DNA from: Deltaproteobacteria bacterium
GTDB lineage: Bacteria > Desulfobacterota > GWC2-55-46
Length of the DNA: 6,304 nt
NCBI GenBank assembly: GCA_016218095.1
Contig: JACREV010000015.1
Span: forward strand, 1-6,304
Direction: 5' to 3'
Shown here: positions 1 to 5,803 of the stretch, in pieces
How the letters are laid out: the number at the start of each line of letters is the position of its first letter
How positions within the stretch are numbered: the first letter of the stretch is position 1
Notes under the pieces: model-generated
Database searches by the model: none
What the model was told of the DNA's origin: nothing
Seen by the model: the letters and a program-made list of their open reading frames with translations, nothing else
Program-made: the position numbers and the translations under genes

Positions 1-207
1 CGGAGGTTCATGGGGGTCCCATAAAATTCTGAAAGGACTTTTTTATAAATTGCCGGAGGAAAAAGGTTTTTGCGCCCTGCCGGGGGGCTTCTTGGCAAAA
101 GGGCTCGCTCGCCTCTTCCGCCCTTATGCTTCGCTCACCTTGTGCCCGGCGTTTTTTTAAAAACACTGCAGAGACATGGGATCAAAAACAGGAAGAAAGG
201 GGCTTGG
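1..207. other. Non-coding stretch downstream of the MoxR gene
   Basis: No gene could be supported here. Reading on from the MoxR stop on the minus strand, the same frame meets TAA within 17 codons. It then stays open for about 48 codons without an early start codon, ending in TGA near position 9. The stretch is rich in short inverted repeats. TTTTGC at 68-73 pairs with GCAAAA at 95-100, enclosing GCCC (74-77) and GGGC (85-88). AAGGGC at 99-104 pairs with GCCCTT at 120-125. A palindromic GTTTTT..AAAAAC lies at 151-164. This density of short repeats looks like an intergenic repeat or 3' untranslated region, but that is inference. A gene could begin on the minus strand at ATG 9-11 and leave the window; nothing supports or excludes it. 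Confidence 0.5.
97..125 (-). terminator. Weak candidate terminator hairpin for the MoxR gene
   Basis: Read on the minus strand, AAGGGC (125-120) is followed by a 15-nt loop, then GCCCTT (104-99), with the T run continuing as TTTT at 100-97. It begins 83 nt past the MoxR stop codon. A six-pair stem with a large loop and only four T residues is below the usual standard for an intrinsic terminator. A reader should treat it as a possibility only. Confidence 0.22.
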
Positions 208-1155
208 TCATACTGGTACTGCTATCCCCGATACTATCTCTTCCACGACGGCCGTCGAGGCCTCGGTCCCTTCGTCCACGCCGTGCTCGACCGGTATTAT
301 CCTGTGGGCGAAGACCGGGACGCTCAAGGCCTTTATGTCGTCGGGTATGCAGTAGTCCCTCCCAGAGACAAGGGCGCGGGCCTGCGCGGCCTTATAGAGC
401 GTCATGGTGGCGCGCGGGCTGACGCCGAGCCTTATCGACCTGTGGTTCCTCGTGGAGTTTGCTATCGCCATTATGTATCCGACGAGGTCCTCGTCGACCT
501 TTACCTTCTCGACGAGCGCCTGCATCCTCTCGACCTCGTCGGTAGTGAGTACCGGAGAGAGTCCCTCTACGGACGAAGAGGCCGATGCGGAGCGAGTGAT
601 GATCTCCCGCTCGTGGGATTCGTCCGGGTAGCCTATCTTTATGCACATCGTGAACCTGTCGAGCTGGGACTCCGGCAACGGGTACGTCCCGGAGAACTCG
701 AGCGGGTTCTGGGTGGCGAGGAGCATGAACGGCCTCGGGAGCCTGTATGTGTTCCTGTCGACCGAGACCTGCCTGTCGTTCATGGCTTCCAAAAGGGCGC
801 TCTGCGTCTTGGGGGTCGCCCTGTTTATCTCGTCGGCGAGCACGATGTTCGCGAAGAGCGGCCCCTCCCTGAACTCGAAGGCGTGAAGGGCCTGGTTGTA
901 GACGGTTACGCCTATGACGTCCGAGGGCAAAAGATCGCTTGTGAACTGTATGCGCTGGAAGGAGCAGTTGATCGACTTTGCGAGCCCGTGGGCGAGGGTC
1001 GTCTTCCCGACCCCCGGCACGTCCTCTATGAGGAGGTGCCCCCTTGAGAGGAGAGCGGTTATGGCGAGGTCTATTATACCGGGCTTTCCGCGTATTACCC
1101 TTCCGAGGTTTTCCTTGAGGGACTTTATCTTTTGAAAGGCGTTCACTTCAGGCAT
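208..1155 (-). CDS. MoxR-family AAA+ ATPase
   Basis: This is a complete 315-residue cytoplasmic ATPase of the MoxR family, a group of AAA+ chaperone-like proteins that couple ATP hydrolysis to remodelling or maturing of partner proteins, often through VWA-domain partners. All core motifs are visible: Walker A DVPGVGKTT (45-53, Lys51), Walker B IVLADEINR (104-112, Asp108/Glu109), sensor 1 ATQNP (147-151), the arginine-finger segment PLPESQLDRF (159-168), and sensor 2 GVSPRA (244-249), followed by the helical lid to about residue 310. The length is normal for the family. The ATG at 1155-1153 is the only sensible start, because the conserved N-terminal helix begins at once, yet no Shine-Dalgarno precedes it. 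It is transcribed away from the PAP2 gene. The DUF58 and VWA genes that usually follow moxR are not present in the 207 nt available, so its substrate cannot be inferred. Family assignment is very secure. Confidence 0.96.
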   Translation of the reverse strand: MPEVNAFQKIKSLKENLGRVIRGKPGIIDLAITALLSRGHLLIEDVPGVGKTTLAHGLAKSINCSFQRIQFTSDLLPSDVIGVTVYNQALHAFEFREGPLFANIVLADEINRATPKTQSALLEAMNDRQVSVDRNTYRLPRPFMLLATQNPLEFSGTYPLPESQLDRFTMCIKIGYPDESHEREIITRSASASSSVEGLSPVLTTDEVERMQALVEKVKVDEDLVGYIMAIANSTRNHRSIRLGVSPRATMTLYKAAQARALVSGRDYCIPDDIKALSVPVFAHRIIPVEHGVDEGTEASTAVVEEIVSGIAVPV

Positions 1156-1161
1156 TTGGAA

Positions 1162-1190
1162 ATTCTATCAAGTGAAAGGCCCTGAGTCAA
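1162..1190 (-). promoter_or_regulatory. Candidate sigma70 promoter P2 for the MoxR gene (possibly leaderless)
   Basis: On the minus strand, TTGACT (1190-1185) is separated by exactly 17 bp from TAGAAT (1167-1162). Each box matches the sigma70 consensus at five of six positions. Transcription starting seven bases beyond the -10 box would begin at position 1155, which is the A of the MoxR start codon. That would give a leaderless mRNA and fits the absence of a Shine-Dalgarno sequence. The boxes are seen directly; promoter activity is inference. Confidence 0.5.
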
Positions 1191-1218
1191 TTATATCCGG
1201 AACTCCTTGCGATATCGA
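1190..1218 (-). promoter_or_regulatory. Candidate sigma70 promoter P1 for the MoxR gene
   Basis: On the minus strand a perfect TATAAT (1195-1190) lies 17 bp after TCGATA (1218-1213), which matches four of six -35 positions. Predicted initiation near 1183 would give a 28-nt leader with no visible Shine-Dalgarno. The -10 box of this candidate abuts and shares a base with the -35 box of candidate P2, so the two would be tandem and mutually exclusive in occupancy. Sequence alone cannot say which is used. Confidence 0.4.
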
Positions 1219-1259
1219 TTCATGTATTGTAATCTTGTCTCCTTTCCTGAGGGGGACTC

Positions 1260-2006
1260 ATGAGGGCGGTCGTTTCCGCTGTTTTGGCTGTTCTGTTCGC
1301 AATTGCGCCTTTAACGGCGCGCGCCGAAGAAGGCATACTTGACAGGTTGGACGCCGCAGGTACAAGGCTCTACGGCGACTACAAGGCCTTTTATCTCGAC
1401 AACGGGACTTACTTAAGGCTCGGGGGCTCGCTCGCCGTAGGAGGGGCGCTTGCAAATACCGGCGCGGATGCCGGGGTGCGTGATTTCTATCAGGAGAATA
1501 TCCGCAATTCCGCAACCGACGTCCTCTCTGATATCACGCGCCTCCCGGGCGAGGCGCTCCTTACGATCCCGGCGCTCGCGGTCTATTATCTGTCAAGCGA
1601 AAGCGTATGGGCCGAGAGGTCGCTCCGGGCCTTGCTTGTCGGCGGCCCGCTCGGCCTGTTTTTAAGGAGCGCGACAGGCGGGGGAAGGCCGACAGAGGGC
1701 GGGTCGGACTGGAGGCCGTTTTCGAACAACAACGGTCTTAGCGGCCACTCGTTCATAGGAGCGGCGCCGTTCATCACAGCCGCGAAGATGGAGGAGCGGG
1801 CCTGTGTAAGGTGGCTCCTCTACGGGGCCTCGACGCTCCCCGCGCTATCCAGGATAAACGACGACGAGCACTACCTCTCTCAGGCCGCGCTCGGCTGGTA
1901 CCTCGCGTATTTAAGCGCCTCGGCCGTTGAAAAGGGGACCGCTACGGCCCTCTCAATCGCTCCTTACAAGGACGGGGTATTCGTCTCGCTCGCCCTCGAT
2001 TTTTAG
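1260..2006 (+). CDS. Exported PAP2-superfamily phosphatase
   Basis: This 248-residue protein carries the three signature motifs of the PAP2 acid phosphatase superfamily: RSATGGGRP (136-144, matching K/R-x6-RP with Arg in place of the usual Lys), GLSGHS (159-164, with the catalytic-loop His163), and SRINDDEH (197-204, SR-x5-H with His204). After His204 the common Asp is replaced by Gln208. A signal peptide spans about residues 1-22 (hydrophobic core, then TARA before EE). The usual multi-helix membrane core is weak, and the chain ends in an alternating segment with terminal Phe (GVFVSLALDF), so it may be periplasmic or outer-membrane associated rather than in the inner membrane. PAP2 enzymes dephosphorylate lipid phosphates, undecaprenyl pyrophosphate or small phosphoesters; the substrate here is unknown. 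The purine-rich AGGGGG at 1250-1255 lies four bases before the ATG and supports this start. It precedes the polysaccharide export genes but is separated from them by a promoter. Confidence 0.88.
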   Translation: MRAVVSAVLAVLFAIAPLTARAEEGILDRLDAAGTRLYGDYKAFYLDNGTYLRLGGSLAVGGALANTGADAGVRDFYQENIRNSATDVLSDITRLPGEALLTIPALAVYYLSSESVWAERSLRALLVGGPLGLFLRSATGGGRPTEGGSDWRPFSNNNGLSGHSFIGAAPFITAAKMEERACVRWLLYGASTLPALSRINDDEHYLSQAALGWYLAYLSASAVEKGTATALSIAPYKDGVFVSLALDF

Positions 2007-2151
2007 GGGAGGAGGGGCAGGCGGGGGTATTTATCTATTGACAAAACCTCGATTTTTTCATATCTTAACGCACGAAACCGAATACCGGCCCAAAAACGGC
2101 GCGCTTCCATGATTTTGCCTGATCGGGCCTGAAATAAGAGCTTATCACCTG
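2007..2151 (+). other. Leader region of the polysaccharide export operon with short palindromes
   Basis: This 145-nt gap contains the promoter at 2038-2066 and about 80 nt of predicted untranslated leader. Three short inverted repeats lie close together near the start codon: GCCTGATCGGGC (2117-2128, one T/G mismatch), ATAAG-AG-CTTAT (2134-2145), and TCACC-T-GGTGA (2145-2155), the last overlapping the GTG start. They could be operator half-sites or small RNA hairpins that hide the start codon. No known riboswitch or named operator was recognised. No clear terminator for the PAP2 gene was seen. Confidence 0.4.
2038..2066 (+). promoter_or_regulatory. Sigma70-like promoter for the SLBB/Wzi operon
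   Basis: A perfect -35 box TTGACA (2038-2043) is followed after exactly 17 bp by TATCTT (2061-2066), which matches the -10 consensus at four of six positions. Predicted initiation near 2073 leaves a leader of about 79 nt before the GTG at 2152. It sits in an AT-richer patch of an otherwise GC-rich window, just beyond the PAP2 stop, and is the strongest forward promoter candidate seen here. Activity is inferred, not shown. Confidence 0.55.
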
Positions 2152-4200
2152 GTGACGAGACAACTCGGACGCAACACAAAAACCCTCGCATTATTAGTCA
2201 TCGCCATCGCCGCGGTACTGACCCTTCTGTCTTTCAGGGCCTCGATTGCCGAAGAGCCTGAGAAGGTCTCATCCTTCGAGGACTACGTCCGCCAGAGGGG
2301 GCCTGAGATCTCCCAGTTCGGCTACGACCTCTTCAAGGAATCCCCTACAACGTTCGCACCGGTCGATACCGTCCCGGTCGGGCCCGGGTATCTCCTCGGT
2401 CCAGGCGACGAGCTCCGTATAAGCCTCTGGGGCAAGCTCAACGCCGACTACGCGGTGCGCATAGACCGCGAGGGCAAGATAGTCATCCCGCAGATCGGCG
2501 TCCTTCACATCTCCGGCCTTACGTTCTCCGAGGCCAAGACGTTCCTGGATAAGGAGCTCAGCCGTTATTACCTCCCCTCTGAAGTCAAGATGAACGTCAG
2601 CATGGGCGCGCTCCGCTCGATGCGCGTCTTTGTCGTGGGCAAGGCGCGCAGACCCGGAAGCTATTCCCTTTCATCGCTCTCGACCCTCGTGAACGCGCTC
2701 TTCGCGGCGGGCGGGCCGTCCAAGTCCGGCAGTATGAGAGAGATACAGGTCAAGAGGGGCGGCAAGGATATAGTCAGCTTCGACCTCTATGACCTCCTCA
2801 TCAAGGGCGACAAGACCAAAGACGTAAGGCTTATGCCAGAGGACGTCATATTCATCCCGCCCGCCGGGCCGCTCGCCGGCATCTCCGGGAACGTCAGGAC
2901 GCCGGCCGTATACGAGCTCAAGGGCGACCTCGACGTAGCCGGGCTCATCGAGCTCGCCGGCGGCCTGAACGACATAGCCTTCAAGGGCAGGTGCCAGATA
3001 GAGAGGATCGAGAACGGCAAGGGCGTGGTATTCGAAGCGAACCTCGAGGACCCGGAGATCCTGAAGATGAAGGTGCGGCAGGGCGACATAGTGCAGATAT
3101 ATACGGTCTCGCAGGACAGGCGCTTTGTAAAGCTCATGGGAGCGGTCCAGAACCCCGGGGAGTACGGCATAGGCAAGGGGCTTAAAGTCAGGGACCTCGT
3201 AAACCTCGCCGGAGGGCTCAAGTACTTTGCTTTGTCTGACGAGGCCGAGCTCACGAGGGTCACTGCGACCCCCGAAGGCCCGAAGACCGAGAAGGTAATA
3301 ATAAAGCTTAAAAGGGCGCTCGATGGAGACCCGTCGGCGAACATGGACCTCAAAGAGGACGACTTCCTCTTCATAAAGGCGGTCCCCGAGTGGGAGAAGT
3401 TCAAGACAGTCGACGTTACGGGCGAGGTCAGGCACCCCGGCACCTACACGATAAATAAGGGCGAGAGGCTTTCCTCGTTGATAGAGCGCGCCGGGGGCTT
3501 CACCGAAAGGGCGTATCTCAAGGGCGCGGTCCTCGAGAGGGATTCTGTAAAGGTCCTCCAGCAGAGACAGCTCAACGAATCGATAGACAGGCTCGAGTTC
3601 CAGCTTATTTCAGAGTCCGCACAATCTATAGAGGGGTCTCTAAACGCAGAGGAGGTCGCGCTACAGAGGGCCGGGGCCGAGCAGAGGAAGGCGCTCATAG
3701 CCAAGATGAGGGCCGCAAAGGCGAAGGGGCGGATATCGCTCCGCATCGAGGAGCCGCAGAAGCTCAAGGGCACGCCCTCTGACATATCGCTCGAGCAGGG
3801 AGACGTTCTCTACATACCGGAGAGGCCGTCACAGGTCCAGGTCTTAGGCGCGGTCTACAACCAGACCGCCTTTGTCCATAACCCGAAGCTCTCGCTCTCC
3901 AATTACATCCAGAAGGCAGGGGGCGTGAGCAAGGACGCGGACAGGTCCGAGATATACATACTCAAGGTCGACGGCACCGCCGTGAGCGCCCATGAGAAAG
4001 GATTCTTGAGCTTCGGCTGGGACTCGGAAGATAAACGCTGGGAGGGCGGCGGCTTCATGTCCATGAGGCTCGACCCGGGCGACACGATAGTCGTGCCTGA
4101 GAAGATAGAGAAGGTAAGCTGGCTGAGAGAGGTCAAGGACATAACCCAGATACTCTATCAGATAGCCGTCACCGCCGGGGTCCTGATTGTGGCGTTTTAG
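2152..4200 (+). CDS. Multi-SLBB polysaccharide export protein (Wza-like)
   Basis: This 682-residue exported protein belongs to the polysaccharide biosynthesis/export (Wza-like) family, whose members form the periplasmic and outer-membrane conduit for capsule or exopolysaccharide. A signal peptide covers about residues 1-33 (hydrophobic core, cleavage near SIA/EE) and has no lipobox cysteine, unlike E. coli Wza. The Poly_export domain spans about 75-150 and opens with YLLGPGDELRISLWG. About five SLBB beta-grasp repeats follow, near 157-236, 242-315, 325-408, 418-556 and 562-650, each showing a G-x-V-x-x-P-x-x-Y or related start and most an AGG turn. The fourth is split by a charged, probably coiled-coil insert at about 462-527. 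A hydrophobic C-terminal helix (663-682) may cross the outer membrane, as in Wza. It is much longer than Wza (about 380 residues). GTG at 2152 is the only ATG/GTG/TTG between the in-frame TGA at 2110 and the signal-peptide core; its Shine-Dalgarno is poor. Its 3' end overlaps the Wzi-family gene. Confidence 0.93.
   Translation: MTRQLGRNTKTLALLVIAIAAVLTLLSFRASIAEEPEKVSSFEDYVRQRGPEISQFGYDLFKESPTTFAPVDTVPVGPGYLLGPGDELRISLWGKLNADYAVRIDREGKIVIPQIGVLHISGLTFSEAKTFLDKELSRYYLPSEVKMNVSMGALRSMRVFVVGKARRPGSYSLSSLSTLVNALFAAGGPSKSGSMREIQVKRGGKDIVSFDLYDLLIKGDKTKDVRLMPEDVIFIPPAGPLAGISGNVRTPAVYELKGDLDVAGLIELAGGLNDIAFKGRCQIERIENGKGVVFEANLEDPEILKMKVRQGDIVQIYTVSQDRRFVKLMGAVQNPGEYGIGKGLKVRDLVNLAGGLKYFALSDEAELTRVTATPEGPKTEKVIIKLKRALDGDPSANMDLKEDDFLFIKAVPEWEKFKTVDVTGEVRHPGTYTINKGERLSSLIERAGGFTERAYLKGAVLERDSVKVLQQRQLNESIDRLEFQLISESAQSIEGSLNAEEVALQRAGAEQRKALIAKMRAAKAKGRISLRIEEPQKLKGTPSDISLEQGDVLYIPERPSQVQVLGAVYNQTAFVHNPKLSLSNYIQKAGGVSKDADRSEIYILKVDGTAVSAHEKGFLSFGWDSEDKRWEGGGFMSMRLDPGDTIVVPEKIEKVSWLREVKDITQILYQIAVTAGVLIVAF
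4187..4200 (+). other. 14-nt gene overlap with TTG start
   Basis: The Wzi-family reading frame begins with TTG inside the last codons of the SLBB gene, whose TAG is at 4198-4200. A GGGG run at about 4176-4179 could serve as a weak ribosome binding site. The arrangement suggests that ribosomes finishing the SLBB protein reinitiate on the Wzi gene, which would tie the amounts of the two envelope proteins together. The overlap is seen directly; coupling is inference. Confidence 0.7.
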
Positions 4201-5677
4201 TCTCTTAATCGTCCTGATCTCCATCCTCGCGACACCCGCGGTCTCATACCCTGCCACATCCGTAAATGTCGAGTCCGGGTCCACAGTCTACCGCGACCTC
4301 GAGACCCTCGAGGCGATGGGGCTCCTCCCGTCCTCTCTTCTTTCCACACGCCCGATATCGAGGCTTGAGGCCGCAAGGCTCTCAACCGAAGCCCGACACA
4401 ACCTTCAAGCACTCTCGGGAAGAAAAAAAGAGAGGGCCGCTTCCGTTATCGGAAGGCTCGAGCGGGAGCTCCGCGAGGAGGCAGGCAAGACCGGCGCCCT
4501 CATCGTTAAACCTATTGACAGGGCCTACGCCCGATTCCTGTACGCGGGCTCCGCGCCGCACTTTCCGTCCGTAAACAACAACGGTGACGAGTTCAAGGAG
4601 GGGGCGAACGCGAGGGCCGGGTTCGCTTTCAAGGCCGAGGCCGGGGGCGCGCTCTCCATATACCTGAACCCCGAGTACAGGGGGGACGACGGCTCGCGCA
4701 CAGAGATCAGGACCGGCTACGCGCAGGCCGACCTCTGGGGCCTTGAGGTCGAGGCGGGCAAGGACTCGCTCTGGTGGGGGCCGGGATATCACGGCTCTCT
4801 CATACTTTCGAATAACGCCGAGCCCTTCGAGATGGTAAAGGCCGCCTCCCAACACCCGTTTCTCCTCCCGTGGATATTCAGCAGGCTCGGGCCGATGAGG
4901 CCGACCCTCTTTCTCGCGACCCTTGAGGAGGACCGCGATTTTCCCAGGGCCAACCTCTTCGGGATGAGGCTCGCCTTCAAGCCCGCGCCCGCCTTTGAGT
5001 TCGCGATAAGCAGGGTTCTCGTCTTCGGAGGCGAGGGGAGGGCAGGGTTGGGGGCCGGCGACCTCATGAACCTTTTTATCGCCGCGGACGACGCAGAGCA
5101 TTCGTCTTCGGCGATCGACGGAGACCAGATAGCCTCCATCGACCTCTCGTACATCTTCCTGAACGATTCAGACTTCCTCCCATTCAGCTCCGTCAAGCTC
5201 TACGGGGAGGCAGGGGCCGAGGACTCATCCGGCGAGACCAAGACACCTACGTCCAAGGCCTATCTCGCCGGGGTACTTGTGGACGAGCCGTTCTGGCTGG
5301 AAAATGTGAACTTCCGCGCCGAGTGGGCACAGACGGCGAGGTGGGACAGGCTCGGGGACAGGGCCTGGTACCGACACCATATATACACCGATGGCTACAC
5401 CTATAACGGGAGGGTCATAGGCCACCACATGGGCTCTGACGCGGTCGATCTGTTTTTAAGGGCGGAATACCGCTGGCCTGGCGGGACGGTCGTCGGGGCA
5501 GAGGCCGATTTCGAGCGCTCGGAGGTCCATACCTCGGACCTCAAGAGAAGGTGGTACGCCGCCGATATTGAATATCAGGCCAAAGATAATGTAATATTGA
5601 AGGCAGGGGTAGGGAACGAAGATAGCGACTCCGAAGGCGGGGTGGTGGGCTGGACCGGGATCGAATATTCGTTTTAA
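4187..5677 (+). CDS. Capsule assembly Wzi-family outer-membrane protein
   Basis: This 496-residue protein resembles Wzi, an outer-membrane beta-barrel that binds capsular polysaccharide and helps organise it at the cell surface. It has a signal peptide (about 1-21, MWRFSLLIVLISILA core), a helical N-terminal segment with YRDLETLEAMGLL and RPISRLEAARLS (35-67), then the hallmark DSLWWGPGYHGSL and LSNN (193-210). A second conserved block, with WYRHHIYTDGYTYNGR and IGHHMG, lies at 394-416. Alternating strands run to the end and the last residue is Phe (GIEYSF), typical of an outer-membrane barrel. Length is close to E. coli Wzi. The start is TTG at 4187: an in-frame TGA sits immediately before it (4184-4186), and the signal peptide starts right after, so no upstream start is possible. 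The first 14 nt overlap the end of the SLBB gene, indicating one mRNA and probable translational coupling. Confidence 0.93.
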   Translation: MWRFSLLIVLISILATPAVSYPATSVNVESGSTVYRDLETLEAMGLLPSSLLSTRPISRLEAARLSTEARHNLQALSGRKKERAASVIGRLERELREEAGKTGALIVKPIDRAYARFLYAGSAPHFPSVNNNGDEFKEGANARAGFAFKAEAGGALSIYLNPEYRGDDGSRTEIRTGYAQADLWGLEVEAGKDSLWWGPGYHGSLILSNNAEPFEMVKAASQHPFLLPWIFSRLGPMRPTLFLATLEEDRDFPRANLFGMRLAFKPAPAFEFAISRVLVFGGEGRAGLGAGDLMNLFIAADDAEHSSSAIDGDQIASIDLSYIFLNDSDFLPFSSVKLYGEAGAEDSSGETKTPTSKAYLAGVLVDEPFWLENVNFRAEWAQTARWDRLGDRAWYRHHIYTDGYTYNGRVIGHHMGSDAVDLFLRAEYRWPGGTVVGAEADFERSEVHTSDLKRRWYAADIEYQAKDNVILKAGVGNEDSDSEGGVVGWTGIEYSF

Positions 5678-5710
5678 TCAGAGATTTACACGTAGCGAAA
5701 AAGAGGTTTT

Positions 5711-5730
5711 CCCCCCCCACAAGGGAGGGG
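5711..5730 (+). repeat. C8 homopolymer with GC-rich inverted repeat
   Basis: Eight consecutive C residues (5711-5718) are followed by ACAA and then GGGAGGGG (5723-5730). The arms can pair over eight positions with a single C/A mismatch. It lies 33 bp after the Wzi-family stop and 73 bp before the epimerase start. Without a T run directly after the stem it is not a canonical intrinsic terminator, though it could slow polymerase or protect a 3' end. The C8 run is also prone to slippage. Confidence 0.4.
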
Positions 5731-5788
5731 AGACCAAAGGAGATTTTCTCTTAGCTATCGGGTGGTTTGTTCCTTAAGTAAATAACCT

Positions 5789-5794
5789 GAGGGG
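5789..5794 (+). promoter_or_regulatory. Ribosome binding site of the epimerase gene
   Basis: GAGGGG lies nine bases before the ATG at 5804 and is the only purine-rich Shine-Dalgarno-like block nearby. A second in-frame ATG at 5816 (Met5) would be 21 bases away, so the site favours the first ATG. No convincing promoter was found in the 126-bp gap before it, so the gene may be read through from the SLBB/Wzi operon. Confidence 0.6.
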
Positions 5795-5803
5795 AACCAA
5801 GAC

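Noticed and set aside
16..44. GTCC/GGAC repeat followed by six T residues, resembling a terminator
   Set aside because: The stem is only four base pairs with a 15-nt AT-rich loop and competes with an alternative ATAAAA/TTTTAT pairing, so it is not convincing.
70..1047. A 325-codon open frame on the plus strand starting with TTG
   Set aside because: It lies antisense to the MoxR gene, which has every AAA+ motif. Its translation is Arg/Gly/Val-rich with no recognisable domain, as expected for the opposite strand of a GC-rich gene.
1207..1235. A possible forward promoter for the PAP2 gene (TTGCGA, 17 bp, TAATCT)
   Set aside because: The -35 box matches only four of six positions and the -10 box only three of six, too weak to list as a feature.
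2671..3435. Long minus-strand open frames inside the SLBB gene (also 2787-3443 and 3844-4284)
   Set aside because: They mirror the codon pattern of the well-supported SLBB gene, have no ribosome binding context and no recognisable domain.
4382..5101. A 239-codon minus-strand open frame inside the Wzi-family gene
   Set aside because: It is a shadow of the Wzi-family reading frame, rich in Pro, Glu, Gly and Arg, with no family resemblance.
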